Shown piece after piece: positions 1 through 11,879 of a stretch of 64,000 nucleotides of DNA (the stretch's first letter is position 1; each line of letters starts with the position of its first letter). The position numbers and the translations under genes are program-made. Origin of the DNA: Nymphalis io (taxonomy: Eukaryota; Arthropoda; Insecta; Lepidoptera; Nymphalidae); the NCBI RefSeq assembly GCF_905147045.1, contig NC_065910.1:1054001-1118000 (forward strand). Direction: 5' to 3'. A model generated the notes under the pieces. That model was not told the origin of the DNA and made no database searches. It saw only the letters and a program-made list of their open reading frames with translations.

Positions 1-140
1 CGGTGAAGAAAGATACAGTAGACAAATCAGATGTGCTCCTTCTTAAAATCATTGAATGTCTATGGTAGTTGTTATAAGGGCATATGTTTTCTTTTTTTTT
101 TTTTACTCTAAGCAAGGAGTATATATTTGTTTATGATACT
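1..140. other. AT-rich DNA, no gene seen
   Basis: AT-rich sequence with a run of T near 91-104. No repeat family or coding region is recognised. Confidence 0.4.
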
Positions 141-290
141 TTGAATCAAATCAAAATATATTCTTATTTTCGTGGATTGTTACGATCATTTTTGATTCTT
201 CGTAGTTTGTTTGAATATTAAGCTACCGGTTCGGAATGTGTATTCTACCGAGAGGAACCAGCAAGAAACTCAGTAAGTTATTCTTTTTCA
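141..290 (+). repeat. Repeat D copy (hairpin-bearing dispersed repeat)
   Basis: This begins with AATCAAATCAAAATATATTC and ends with an ACCGGTTCGGAATG ... GAACCAGCAAGAAACTCAG block. The same roughly 145-bp unit recurs near 5.5, 8.2, 16.3, 50.2 and 55.6 kb. It has no coding potential. Its origin (LINE 3' end or independent short element) cannot be decided from this window. Confidence 0.6.
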
Positions 291-871
291 TCAACCAAGA
301 AATGTTCATGTAATAATCATATACGATTATATTTATTTATCCTGTCTGAACATGAACGAATGGAAATTTTAATACAACGCTGGCTGAATTCGATTTGATT
401 TTAAAAATTGCAGAGCACACATTATAAGTCAGTAGAGTCGTAGGTTACGAGTAAACTTAAGGCAGTCTTTATTAAAGTTGATTATCATTGAGGTCGCTTA
501 TTCGTCGTTTCTCGAATGTTCTCACAGCTTTAAGGTAACATAGAAGAAGGGAGAAATTCTGAGACATACGCTAATCCGCAATGGATCAGTGAGGTGGATT
601 ACGCACGGTTTCTTTCTGTTTAACAGGTGACGAGGCTTTACACAGTGGGAAATTTATGAGATGTGTTTTATTATTCTCCCATTTCTAAGCGTATGAAAAA
701 ATGAGTATTCTATATGAACATGTTAATAATACAATGTTAATAGTAGTACAATGTTTTTCATTCATTTTGATTCGATCATACTACAAATCATACGACAATT
801 AGTCTCAAAGAGCGAATACTGTGGGCTCGAAGTTAGGTAGGAACCTAATACTTTTCACTTTTCATGCTTAG

Positions 872-924
<53 letters not shown>

Positions 925-1992
925 CTCTGATACTGGTCTTATTGGCTTGAAATTTAACTTTCCCGCGACGTAGACGTTCATTAAGATTTTAATCCCATCC
1001 AGATAATATCATCATCTGAAATTTGGTACATAAGTTTTCAAACAGTCAAAATCGCCGAACCAGTTCTGTTCAATTGATTGAACCGAAAATTTGCACACTT
1101 CGTACTGGACCGTACAATACAGTTTGTTAAATTACATAGATTAGTTAACCTCTAACTAGAAAAGAATATACCATATGATTGTTGTTAAATGAATTCGTGT
1201 CAATGTGAACGAGCATCTCGAAGCTGATCTAAAGTTTCCGCTCTAATGAGATGAAAGAAACATTTTCCTTTCAGTAATGATCAAAGTTTTCGTATGACAT
1301 CTTTAAATTGAAACTGTCTACATAGGACTTACTGTCTTTTTTTTTAAATCTATAGTGTTCTATTTATAGCTAAATTGAAAGAAGAAAAAACATTTGTTAT
1401 TTATTTTCGAATTTGAATTAAAAAAAATACATATTTTTTTTCAGCTAGCAATCTCAATTTCGTCTACGTTTAGTTATTCCATTCTTGCTAACATCTCACG
1501 CGAGGGTGATTAATTTGTATGTACTGTATAACTTTTTAATTTTAACGTGTAAAAAAAATCAACGGCCGTTTCATTTTACGTAATAGTGAAGCCTTTTTGT
1601 AAGTAACGCTCAAATTAACCCATTAAATTCACTTAATGTAACCAGTTACTAATAAAGATAATCATTCATTTAACAAAAATAATACACACGTCAAACATAT
1701 TCGCTAAGACGAGGCCCTTCTGAGATGGGCGCTTATGATAAATTTGTTCGCTTAATTAAGGCTCCGCAACGGGAACCATGAATTCGAATCTATTCAGAAT
1801 TTTCCTAAATGAAAAAAATATATTTAAAAATGACTTATCTATCGATGACGATGCCCACAACAATGAATCTCATTTAAGCCCTAAAAGCTCCTCAATACCG
1901 GCCAACTTTCGGTATAAAAGAAAAGTTATATATTAACTCGTGAGCTGTTGGCGTATACACTTTCTACATAAGGGAATATAGGAAAATTTGTT
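291..1992. other. AT-rich non-coding stretch
   Basis: No gene recognised. It contains the TA microsatellite at 876-922 and, around 560-665, a weak match to the 3' half of SINE-B (a degenerate version of the block around GCAATGG...AGTGGGA). The rest shows no structure I can name. Confidence 0.4.
876..922. repeat. (TA)n microsatellite
   Basis: About 23 uninterrupted TA units, the longest simple repeat in the window. Shorter TA tracts occur near 2882-2902, 20516-20544, 20695-20721 and 30395-30410. Confidence 0.9.
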
Positions 1993-2132
1993 TTGCCAGA
2001 ATTGCCTGTGTACCGATCTCACGCACACATTAACACACTTGCAATTACAAATTTTACGCTGACGTCATCTGACGCTTTAACTGTTACAGTGTACCGAGCA
2101 CTAAGATGTTTATACATAAAAAAAAACCAAAA

Positions 2133-2300
2133 AAATACACTTTATTCAAGCAGGCTCATGCAAGTATTTATTACTTTGACAAAATTAGATACTTAAAAAT
2201 ATTAAAAAGACGAAAGTGAGTTTGTTTGATTGTTACACTTACGTCTTAACTACTCAATCAATCATTATGTTATTTTGCGTGCATGTTTTCAAGGGTACGT
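2133..2300 (+). repeat. Repeat D start fused to a GAAAGTGAGTTTGTTTG-type repeat
   Basis: Bases 2133-2170 resemble the first 40 bases of repeat D (ACACTTTATTCAAGCAGGCT). From about 2210 a second unit starts (CGAAAGTGAGTTTGTTTG ... ACGTCTTAACTACTCAATC), which recurs near 56.9 kb. Short reading frames here are accidental. Confidence 0.5.
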
Positions 2301-3294
2301 AAGAACATATGGTATCCAAACCCACTTGATGAGAATGAGGACTTATGACGAAGATGTATTTGGTCACCTTTACCGACTGCAGTCTACGGATAGTAAATCA
2401 AATATAATAAAAACACAATCACTTTTATATATGGCCACTCTGTGAAATACTAAATATTCCTCACAACGCCAACAACCATCGGAGCTGACGTGTTATGATC
2501 TAGTGCGTGTAAGCACGCTGACTTGCTCAACATTCAAAGCTGCTAACATTGAGCACATGATAAGTTATAAGGCGATACCTATGGTTTCTTTGCCTTTTTC
2601 TAAAGAATATAAGCGAAGCCCTTATTTTTAAAGAATTACCAATATTCCTTATTGTTAGAAGTGGGGACGACTAGCCCAAGGTCAGGATCAAACCTGCCAT
2701 TTTTACATTGCTGGGCTGGTCGTAAACCGCCGAAACCTACCGACTACCTAGTCCTAGTTTCGACCTAGGTGCCTATATGAACTCTTTTACAGGTTAATAT
2801 TATTTTATAATGGTTCTAGAATTATTATCTACTGATCTAAAAACATGATCTCTAAAATAAATAATAAGAAATACCTACATGCATATATATATATATATAT
2901 ATAGGTATATATAGGTAGGTATATTGTTACAACACAAGTAATAATTTTGCTTAGAACGTGTAAGAATCAATCTTAATGAATTTTATTTTCATGGTCACCC
3001 CAATTTGAGAGAATTTCCTTCTCTTGTCATTATAATTAATTGGTATCTCTTTACAGGGAATGTTTTATATACGTTCGTATTTATAACACGATTCCGATTC
3101 TGATTTCGCTTGAGATAATTGTAAAATAATACGTATGATTAATTTATTATTTTATGTGATAATATTTTTTAGACGTCATAGATGGTTAAATTATAATGGC
3201 AAACTAAGTGTATAGTATAATAGATAATTTATTATCTTTTCCATAAACAATTATATCCATCCATAAAGTACTTTAATTTTCAATGAAATATATT
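2301..3294. other. Non-coding stretch with a possible tRNA-like SINE head
   Basis: Around 2655-2740 the minus strand holds a GGTTTGATCCTG box-B-like motif, possibly the head of an old tRNA-derived SINE. A TA tract lies at 2882-2902. Nothing else is recognised. Confidence 0.3.
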
Positions 3295-3440
3295 GTGAAG
3301 GAAAGCTTTGTGAGGAAACCTGTCGGATGAAAATTTGCCATACATTCACCATTCCGCAATGGAGCAGAGTGGTGGAAATTTTTTTACAAAAAGGAGAGGA
3401 GGCCATTGCCCAGCAACGGGACATTTATAGGCTTTTACTT
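3295..3440 (+). repeat. SINE-B, 3' fragment
   Basis: Matches the 3' half of SINE-B: GTGAGGAAACCTG, then GCAATGGAGCAGAGTGGTGG, then GGAGAGGAGGCC and CCCAGCAACGGGACATT. The tRNA-like head is missing, as expected of a 5'-truncated copy. Confidence 0.75.
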
Positions 3441-4155
3441 TGAAGACATTATTTTGGGTGCGCAGTGAATAAAAGTTGTGAATTTGATTGAAACGTTTTT
3501 CAAAACATTCTGACACAAAAATGACTTGACATTACTATTGTAATGTCTATAGAGTTGTACGCGATTTATTTTTTACGATATATTGAGCAAATAAATATAA
3601 ATTTAAAGCCGGTCAAATTGCGAAGTACAACTAAGTACATAATATTATTGAATAATACATTCCGAAACGCGCTGCATTTTAGGTTTTATGTGTATTGGTT
3701 ATAGTTTTTTTTTAATTAGGCCTTACAAAAAAATGTCTCATTTATTACTTTAGATGTTTTAAATTATATCAGAATAATACTAAGAGAATTGTCTTCAATT
3801 ATTATCATACATTATATATATATAACATCAGCTCAACATATATGCGGCACTTTAAATAAATAGCTTGAAAGTCTTATGTGTTTTTATCATCATCAGAAAA
3901 CACACCACGCCGACCCTAACTAAATGAGAAAAACGTAAGCGAATACTGAAGAGGTTTTGTATTTTATTAAAATAAACTTTTATTATCTGTTTTCAATTAT
4001 AATATGTATCTATATATAGCATTGTTTGAAATACATTAAAAACCTCGCTAGACCGTATTACGAACAAAAATAACGACTTTTGTTTTAGACTATTTGAAGA
4101 ACGTAATAATTTTTCAAAAAAAAAAAAATACACCAATAACTTCTACTTGGAAGTA
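3441..4155. other. AT-rich non-coding stretch
   Basis: No coding region, RNA gene or named repeat recognised. Several homopolymer and TA tracts. Confidence 0.4.
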
Positions 4156-4159
4156 AGCC

Positions 4160-4345
4160 CTAGATAGGTACTACCCATTCATGAGATATTGTGACGAAAA
4201 ACAGCAATACTTATTATTTAGTGTAACTACGGCACAAGGGCACAAGGGACATAACATCATAGTTCTTAGAGTTGGTTGGCGCATTGACGAACTAAGGAAT
4301 GTTACAGCGCCACTTTCTGTAGGTGGTATGATCACTTGCCCGCCA
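4160..4345 (+). repeat. SINE-A, degraded copy
   Basis: Diverged but collinear with SINE-A: a TAGGTACTACCCATTCATGAG block, an AACAGCAATACTTA block, then ACAAGGGACATAACATC and TTGGCGCATTG. Much older than the copies at 17.9, 20.7 and 45.4 kb. Confidence 0.65.
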
Positions 4346-5530
4346 AAATATAAAATTCGTTATTTAAAAAAAAAACTATTTGTATATTTATATGCAGGTT
4401 ACCCAGGATTTTAATCCCAGGTTGGGTCGAAGATATAATTAATTACATAATCACTTTTCCAACGCGGCCTAACTCAATACATTGTTATTAATAGTAGCAA
4501 GGTTGATATGACGTATCCATTTGATGATGAGAACCGATCCCATACCGCAAAGCAGAGTCAGTTTAAAAAATATCAATGTCAATGTAAAAGCTTTGTTACA
4601 CAAACAAAACATAAACAGATTAAAAAATTCCCAGCAAAAGAACGCGATTCCGAACCGCATACCGAAATTTTAAAAAGTATTTAATAATTTATAATCGCTG
4701 ACCCAGGTAACTGTATTAGAAAGAAATATGTTCTTTATTTTAAAATTGCTTTTTATAATTAAATATTATAGTCTTCGTTATAAGTGTATATTTTAATAAA
4801 TTTTAATTTATTTTATATAAATTATTTTCGTATAAAAAGTTATAATTTTGTCGATAGAAAACTGAGTAATACGAATTCCGAATCAAGATTTTGAATTTAG
4901 AAGATAATGAAACTAAGGCTATTGTTATTAGACAATGAAATAAAAAACTTCAATTCAGATTTTTAAGTATGAAAGATTCTTTTCTGAAAACTTATTAGTA
5001 AAAATGTTTCATTTGAATAGAAAATAATAACATGAAATATTATATAATTTTACATTATTAGCTAAAGCGCTTTAATTTGGCAAGCGACTGACAGAATTAT
5101 TATTATAGTGCCAAAAAAATTATTGGAATAGTAATCGGATTGATATTTTACACTTTATATTTTCACGTTGTACATACATTTTTATATATATAATGGAGTT
5201 TAATATATGTTAACTTTTGCATTATTATGACTATATCAGCATGCTATAGCTGTCGAGCTATTCTGTAAGAACTCACTTCATCACTCACCCGTAAAACGTT
5301 GACAATCGACTTATGGTGATATACTATTTTGATGCGTGTATTCTTGAAGTGTTATAATTATTATGGCCAATGTCGCATATTACTTTTTGATATTTCACGA
5401 CCGTTTGATAATGTGAGTCTCGAGTTTGTTCTTACAGAATAGCTCTACAAAACAGTATCTTAAAATGTTAAAAGGTATTATGCGACATAGTCTGTAATAA
5501 TTAGATTGATATTGATGTCACAAAATTAAT
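4346..5530. other. AT-rich non-coding stretch
   Basis: Very AT-rich. Open frames here (for example about 4469-4660 minus) are short and show no recognisable motif. Nothing else supported. Confidence 0.4.
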
Positions 5531-5531
5531 C

Positions 5532-5682
5532 AAATCAAAATATTCTTCATTGAAGTACGACGGGTTTTGTCTTTTGATTCATCATTTTACAAGATTCATT
5601 AAAATTTTAATTTACTTCGGAATGTATTTACATATTCTACCGAAAAGAACCGGCAAGAAACTCAGCAGTTCTTGTTTTCCAA
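5532..5682 (+). repeat. Repeat D copy
   Basis: TCAAATCAAAATATTCTTCA start and CTACCGAAAAGAACCGGCAA end match the repeat D unit. The stem sequence before the central block is degraded. Confidence 0.65.
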
Positions 5683-6205
5683 CAATTAAATTACATATTA
5701 TGCATACATTCATGGAAATTCTTGTTTTGTTATTTATTTTTACATAAGAAATCAAATCAAATTTATCTATAAGCCAAGCTAAAAATGACCATAGAATCTT
5801 GATATACAAACAAACATAATGTATATATATAAATAATATATACATATGTACCTGGTCTATGTATGTTCGTTATTTAATTATCATATTTTACGGCCTCATA
5901 AACACGCCTGTTTACATAAACACTTATTTCTCTCTTTCTGACATTATTGATTTGACATTCGAATGACGAAGACGCAGCATTGTTTAACTAATCGCTAAAG
6001 TATAAATAAACAAAGCTGTTAAAGTTTAATACTCTTAATTTTGCTCCAATTTTAAAATTATATATACTAAATAAATATTCTATGGTTCTCATGTACATCG
6101 TCGACAAAACACATTTATGTTAGTATTTAATTTGATTTTAAACAAATTCTAGAAGCTAGAAAAATATAACTATATAGCATGGTACATTCTTATTTAAACT
6201 GGACA
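5683..6205. other. AT-rich non-coding stretch
   Basis: A block at about 5925-5975 (CTGACATTATTGATTTGACATT) recurs at about 42183-42210, so it belongs to an unnamed dispersed repeat. No gene seen. Confidence 0.35.
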
Positions 6206-6385
6206 TCAGATATTTTACCGTCAAACAGCAGTACTTAATATTGTTGTGTTTCGGTTTGAAGGGTGAGTGGGCCAGTTCCCAAGGTTGGTGGCGCATTGGT
6301 GGTGTAAGCGATGGTTAATATTTCTTACAATGCCAATGTCCATGGGCGTTGCTCCACTTACTATCAGGTAGCTCATATGCTCATA
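6206..6385 (+). repeat. SINE-A, internally deleted copy
   Basis: Contains ATCAGATATTTTACCGTC, GGTTTGAAGGGTGAGTGGGCC, then GTTCCCAAGGTTGGTGGCGC and TTACAATGCCAATGTCC. The segment between GAGCC and GTTCCC (about 35 bases in complete copies) is missing, as is the first 60 bases. Confidence 0.8.
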
Positions 6386-7884
6386 ACTAACATATATTTT
6401 ATGATGTAATTGTTGCTCCCTTAGATGAAAACGCCTTGGTTGTCTTTCTGTCTCCTTAATTCCTTATCTCGTTTCATGACGTTTTTCGTATAAAAATCCA
6501 TAGGTTTTACAAGTTTCTTCACTTAATAACTTCTTTAAGTCACGCAAAAACTACTAATCTTAGGCTTAGTGTCCTGAGCGCCGACAATAGCCAATAAGGC
6601 GGCACGAACTTACATATACTATAACAATATTTCTATTTCTCTGAAAATACACATTGCTAATATTCGATTGAAAAAAAAGGAAAAATAGAATTAAAAAATA
6701 TATAACATACATATACAATACTAACAAAACGCCTAAATAATAAATAATTAAGAATACACACCTTTTTCTAACTTTTCTGTCGTGTATCTACACTATTTGA
6801 GCGCAAATATTTTGCCAACGAATACACTTAACTCGCTGGTGAAGTTCTTTTTTAAATTATTCAACATTAATAAAAATGACAAAGGTACAAATTTTTGTAA
6901 ATTATTACAAAATATATACGATCTTTTTAGTCCGAAACCTAATTATATGGTAACAATATAATAGAAATGTAGATGTCCGTCCACACGTGTCTATTCTGCC
7001 CCTTTGTGTGCTATTGATAAAGTCTGAATGTTTGACAGTTGCTGTTTGTCTGTTAGGCGCTGAGATAGACATTTGTTTGTATATAGGTATGTTGATATGT
7101 GTAAATTGTACGTGTTAAAACGACATGTTTCATAACAAACGTTCATTTATCTAGTAGCTAGATCACTAGATATACAAGCTTTGAGGGTTTGTTGTGTTTT
7201 AATGTGAGTGGTGAGTGAGCTAGTGTAATTACTAGGTATATAATTATAGATTATAGACTTCGTTTATTCGTTCTTCAATAGTTAGTAAATAATTTTGTAT
7301 TATGATTGGATTGGATAGCAAAGACTAAGTAACTAAGTATATATTTGAGATATTTTATCAGTGACGTCGCTAATTATTTTTAAGAAAAAAAATTGAAAAG
7401 CCTTCTTTAAATTCTAACTTCGATTAAACCGGAACCGGATCCTTGTGAAAACGCATGAACGGCAACTATTACGTTGAGATTCAGATTCGATCGCGATAAA
7501 ATGACAATTTCTTAATAGAATTGGCCCACATCTTGTCTCTTGGTGTCTTGTCCATCTGTAGGAAATTCAGGAACTGTTAATTTTAAATCCTAATATTATT
7601 GTAACGGTACAAAAGGCACGATCATAAGTCAAATTCCAATAGGCTTAAGGTTATCAAATCAGCCCGTAAATCAACGCTTATGCATTTATAGCGCCACACA
7701 CGCAGTCTCCAACTCGCGAAACTAAAATTAGCTTAATGGCTCACAAATGATTGCGCTATTGATATGCGTTATCCATGAAATGAATGATTTTTGTAAGAAT
7801 TAATCATACGGTAACATATACATTCGAAAAGTATATATGCATGATGTCCAGCTGATTAAATTTTTGATAAACTAGACGGAAGAT
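6386..7884. other. Non-coding stretch
   Basis: No recognisable gene or repeat. Reading frames are short and stop-rich on both strands. Confidence 0.4.
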
Positions 7885-8012
7885 ATTATAGTGCACAAGT
7901 GCAATCTCCATTCCTTTACTCTCATAGCGCAATGTAACGGTAACGCGACACGACGGATGAGAGATCACGCGCCAGGACCAATGACTTTTCGTGCTTTACG
8001 AGGCACCGTGAT
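7885..8012 (-). repeat. SINE-E fragment
   Basis: TATAGTGCACAAGTGCAATC, then CGCGACACGACGG and GCGCCAGGACCAATGACTTT match the body of a SINE family also present at 28.5, 46.2 and 51.2 kb. The tRNA-like head is not visible here. Confidence 0.6.
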
Positions 8013-8188
8013 ATTACTCTTTCGTTTTTAACCCCGGCCTTCACTGTGTCAGGCATGTGCATCAAAATTGATGGTTTTTGAAAGAATTTATGATTGAATA
8101 AAATTAGTAAATAAATGTTACTTCACATTAATAATATATAAAAACGTACATAGTTGCCTTAATAAAATTTTCATATTATTAAAAATAA
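8013..8188. other. AT-rich non-coding DNA
   Basis: Nothing recognised. Confidence 0.4.
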
Positions 8189-8332
8189 TCTAAATCAAAA
8201 TATACTTTATTCAAGTTGGCTTTTACAAGCACTTCTGAATTGTTATTTCAGTGGATTATATTTAATGTAAAGCACTCTTCAGAATGTAGATTCTATCGAG
8301 AAGAACAGGCAAGAAACTCAGTAGTTTTTTCA
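8189..8332 (+). repeat. Repeat D copy
   Basis: One of the better copies: AAATCAAAATATACTTTATT start, TTTTACAAGCACTTCTGAAT interior and GAATGTAGATTCTATCGAGA near the end. Confidence 0.75.
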
Positions 8333-9026
8333 AAATCACATACATATGTTAATTAAGTAAAATTAAGTTGAATATTATTTATTCTGCATAAAAATTTACG
8401 AATACTAACATCACGCCTTTTCCCGTTACTTATTGAGAAATAAGCCTTATTTATCAATATTTTTTTACTTTAAATTTACCTTATTAATTGGTTAAGTTAC
8501 ATATATAGTTACTATGATATATTATTATAGTAACAATATTAATGAACTTTATTGTTATCTGATTCAAACCCTATATCTGACTCGGCTCGGAAGACCAAGT
8601 CAGCTAATTGCTTGTAAGGAATGCATGCCACTAATTACAATCATGAGTTTATAAAACGTCGCTAAAGGCACTTGCGATTATGAGATTTATATAATAGCTT
8701 TATTTTATTGTAGAGAGTACGTTGTATTTTAATCATTTATACAACGAAACCAGATGACCAAGTTGAAATAAAATACGAGGATCTTGACCAGAGGTCTCGT
8801 AATCCGACTTAGCACTTTTGAGTTTTTCCAGCGCTTAATTTATGTTTTCAATTCAATTCGTTGTCTGTAAAAGAATGGAAAACGTATGATTGAATTTGTC
8901 TTGGAAGAAATTTTAAGTATAAATGTATTTTAAACATACAACGAATGGTAATTTAAAAATTACATAATTTTGTTTAATCTTTCTCGTGACTTCCATTTGA
9001 CACTTTTTTTTTAATTTTAATATCTA
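8333..9026. other. AT-rich non-coding stretch
   Basis: No gene or named repeat recognised between repeat D and the RTE insertion. Confidence 0.4.
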
Positions 9027-9046
9027 TTGACAATCAAATCAATCAA

Positions 9047-9999
9047 TCAACAGCCAATCGTTGTCCACTGCTGAACATAGGCCTCTCCCAAGGTGCGCCA
9101 AAGCTCCCTGTCCTCCGCCTTCCGCATCCAGTTGGTGCCCGCCACCTTCTTAAGGTCGTCGGTCCACCTGGCTGGAGGGCGCCCTACGCTGCGCTTGCCG
9201 ATTCGCGGTCTCCACTCTAGGACTCGTCTGCTCCAACGGCCATCGGTCCTACGACATACGTGACCAGCCCACAGCCACTTCAGCCTGCTAATTTTGCAAG
9301 CTATGTCGGTGACTCCAGTTCTTTTCCAGATAATCTCATTTCTGATCTTATCCTTCAAAGATACTCCGAGCATAGCTCGCTCCATAGCACGCTGAGCGAC
9401 TTTGAATTTGTGGACTAGTCCCGCAGTTAGTGTCCACGTTTCGGCACCGTATAGCATGGCAGGTAAGACGCATTGGTTGAAGACTTTCGTCTTCAAACAT
9501 TGCGGTATAGACGACTTGAGGACTTGACGAAGGTTGCCAAATGCTGCCCATCCCAAGCGAATTCTTCGATCGGCTTCCTTCTCGAAGTTGTTCCTACCGA
9601 CTTGTATTATCTTACTGGTGGTAGGGCTTTGTGCAAGCTCGTCTGGGTAGGTACCACCCACTCATCAGATATTCTACCGCAAAACAGCAATACTTGATAT
9701 TGTTGTGTTCTGGTTTGAAGGGTGAGTGAGCCAGTGTAATTACAGGCACAAGGGACATAAAATCTTAGTTCCCAAGGTTGGTGGCGCATTGGATATGTAA
9801 GCGATGTTTGACATTTCTTACAATGCTAATGTCTAAGAGCGTTGGTGACCACTTACCATCAGGTGGCCCATATGCTCGTCCGCCTTCCTATTCTATAAAA
9901 AAAAAAAAAAAAAACTGTCCTAGGTAGGTATATTCACTAACAACTTCGAGAGGTTTCCCCTCGACGTATATCGGTCCCGGCACGACATGCCTATGACTT
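9047..9999 (-). pseudogene. RTE reverse transcriptase, C-terminal part, interrupted
   Basis: Coding runs from 9999 down to about 9915, ending at a YTYLGQ motif. It is broken by the SINE-A at 9614-9914 and resumes at about 9613 with NNFEKEADRRIRLGWAAFG, continuing without stops to the TGA at about 9047. YxYLGQ followed by a NFEKE...RRI.LGW block is the hallmark of the region after the catalytic domain in RTE endonuclease-reverse transcriptases. Later blocks (MLYGAETWTL, RLKWLWAGHVCR, GRPPARWTDDLKKVAG) also fit. The endonuclease and the catalytic YxDD are absent through 5' truncation. It is a non-functional insertion remnant, not a host gene. Confidence 0.8.
9614..9914 (+). repeat. SINE-A, complete copy nested in RTE
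   Basis: Full-length, about 300 bp: starts ACTGGTGGTAGGGCTTTGTG, contains GTTGTGTTCTGGTTTGAAGG and TTCCCAAGGTTGGTGGCGC, ends CGTCCGCCTTCCTATTCTAT plus a run of about 18 A. The A-tail marks mobilisation by a LINE machinery. No clear tRNA A and B boxes are seen in the head, so the promoter class is open. A 60-codon open frame on its antisense strand recurs in other copies only because the copies are alike. Confidence 0.9.
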
Positions 10000-10037
10000 T
10001 TGACAATATATCTATACAAATAAAATTGAAGTGTCTT

Positions 10038-10355
10038 ATTATAGAATAGATAGGTGGACGAGCAAATGGACCACCTATTTATCTGTTTATATTTACCTGG
10101 TGGTAAGCGGTCACCACCGCCCATAAACATTGGCATTGTAAGAAATATTAACCATTGCTTACATCGCTATTTCGCCACCAACCTTGGGAACTAAGATGTT
10201 ATGTCCCTCGTACCTGTAATTATATTGATTTGCTCACCCTTCAAACCGGAACACAACAATTATTGTATTGTACCAAGTACTGCTGTTTTGCAGAAGAATA
10301 GCTTTGCGTGGCTATCAGTGACGTAGCACAAATCCACCATCACCATACCACCAGT
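10038..10355 (-). repeat. SINE-A, older copy
   Basis: Reverse orientation: TATAGAATAGATAGGTGGACG at the left, CCACCAACCTTGGGAACTAA in the middle, CATACCACCAGTAATAAC at the right. About 45 bases before the right end are diverged. It lies just outside the RTE insertion, not around it. Confidence 0.8.
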
Positions 10356-11099
10356 AATAACATTGTTCGTTAATGAAATAAATATATAATTCTTATTATT
10401 ATTATTATAAAACATAGTAACGAAGTATATAGTACAGCTGGCAGTTACAAGGGAGTAGAGTAGCGGCGGAGAGGTGGTATGACGTCATAAGAGAGCGTCA
10501 TATCGTTTGACATCACGGCACACGAGTTTTACCCCAAATAGATTTTTCATATATAAAAAATACAGATCTAGAACAGCGATTTAGTGACGTAGCGTTATTT
10601 TATAAATGATTACGAAAACATGAATTTTTTGATTGGTTTGAAAGGATAAATTCAACCCTAAGCCGCAGGCGACAAGAAATTTCTAATACTATAATGCTAA
10701 ATAAAATATATTTTCCGACGCTCCTAGATACAGAGCTATAATGAATCAAGTTTATGATACGATGTGCCAGCTGCATTATGATATATTCGCGTTGATAACA
10801 TTTTATATTATCATAATATTATAAATATTGGTTTGTGTGTTTGCATGTTGTGTCATTGTTATTACATTGTTAGCGTATTCCATAATATTAAAATTTCAAT
10901 ATATTTGAATTTGTATGTAATGATAAAAAAATGCAAATTAATAATTGCATTAAATATTGTACCTGGCTATAATAATATTTTGTTTTTTATATTATGGTGT
11001 ATACAAAAAAATGTAACGAAATAATAATAATTATTAATAAATTAAAATTTTGGTCGAACAAAATGTGATATTATTAACAACAAAGAACAAAAACAAACT
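10356..11099. other. AT-rich non-coding stretch
   Basis: No gene seen. A short piece near 10655-10710 (AAGCCGCAGGCGACAAG) resembles ends of common lepidopteran dispersed repeats; weak. Confidence 0.35.
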
Positions 11100-11109
11100 A
11101 ATTACTCCT

Positions 11110-11290
11110 GTTACTCGACTGCATAGAGTCAGTAATTCTTTTGTGGGGCAATGTATACGGTTCTACAACAGGATCCCAGAAAGCGTTCAAAATGCCTGTT
11201 GTTAAAATTTTAGAAATTGTAAAGGAACGCTTGTTTGCAAAAGGTTATTATACAAATAGTGAGTTTATGGATGGACAACTAGGAAATTAA
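11110..11290 (+). pseudogene. LINE reverse-transcriptase C-terminal remnant
   Basis: The frame ending with TAA at about 11288-11290 reads ...VVKILEIVKERLFAKGYYT..., and an overlapping frame just upstream reads RFYNRIPESVQN. Together these look like the last 45-50 residues of a CR1/jockey-type LINE protein carrying one frameshift. Upstream coding cannot be followed. The assignment rests on remembered family motifs. Confidence 0.45.
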
Positions 11291-11460
11291 ACGGTCGCCT
11301 CTTGGCTATTTATTTTATACCGAAAAATTGTAAACTAGAAATGATAAAAAAGGTGGTTGTTTCTAATTTGACAATCAATAAGCAAGTGTAAAGTTTCTAT
11401 GTCGAATAAAGGATTTTGATTAAAAAAAAATTATGTATATTTGTAAAACAAGTGTTTATA
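11291..11460. other. Non-coding DNA
   Basis: Nothing recognised. Confidence 0.35.
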
Positions 11461-11463
11461 TAC

Positions 11464-11576
11464 AGTGGTAACTTGGTGGTTAAATATGTGCATAACCGTT
11501 TGGGCAGGTAGGACTCACTCATCATATTTTCTACTGCCAAGGAGCAATACTTAGTATTGATGTGCCTTCCGGAAAA
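11464..11576 (+). repeat. SINE-A, 5' fragment, degraded
   Basis: GTTTGGGCAGGTAGGACTCACTCATCA followed by GAGCAATACTTAGTATTG corresponds to the first 110 bases of SINE-A. Confidence 0.6.
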
Positions 11577-11879
11577 CATACAGCATTGCTGTGAAGAAGC
11601 AGTCGTATACTTACTTTAATCTGTGGTCGATTGCTACCTTAGACAACTTGGTTCACCTGAATGACACTAGGTGGCGCTGGTTTACCAGCAAGTGCGCGGG
11701 AACCGTAGTCATATGCTTTCATAGCGTTGTGTACTTTCGCCAAAGGTGGTCGAAATAATTCTAAAGTAATTCAGTTGCAAATAACATTTCTATATATCTT
11801 ATGAAGTTTTGTGAAAAATTAATTAACACATGGAATATTTTCGAACATTGAAATTATTGATTTATAAAAATCGGCGAAG

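Larger units (their letters stand above)
9035..9999 (-). mobile_element. RTE-type LINE, 3' end, split by a SINE-A
   Basis: The element reads on the minus strand. It covers only the end of the reverse-transcriptase protein and ends in a TTGATTGA-type tail at 9035-9052, a simple-repeat tail typical of RTE LINEs. TTGACAAT occurs just outside both ends (9027-9034 and 10000-10007), a likely 8-bp target-site duplication. SINE-A occupies 9614-9914. The last 149 bases before the tail are repeated, apparently without change, at 20545-20694, so the family was active recently. Confidence 0.75.

Noticed and set aside
876..922. TA tract as a replication origin or regulatory site
   Set aside because: Simple TA microsatellites are frequent in this DNA and nothing else marks an origin.
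9607..9789. A similar 60-90-codon frame (starting MRHQPWELRFYVPCACNY) recurs at 17.9-18.2, 25.8-26.0, 33.9-34.1 and 45.4-45.5 kb
   Set aside because: It is the antisense strand of SINE-A; the copies are alike because the SINE is alike. No start context, domain or frame conservation beyond DNA identity supports a protein.
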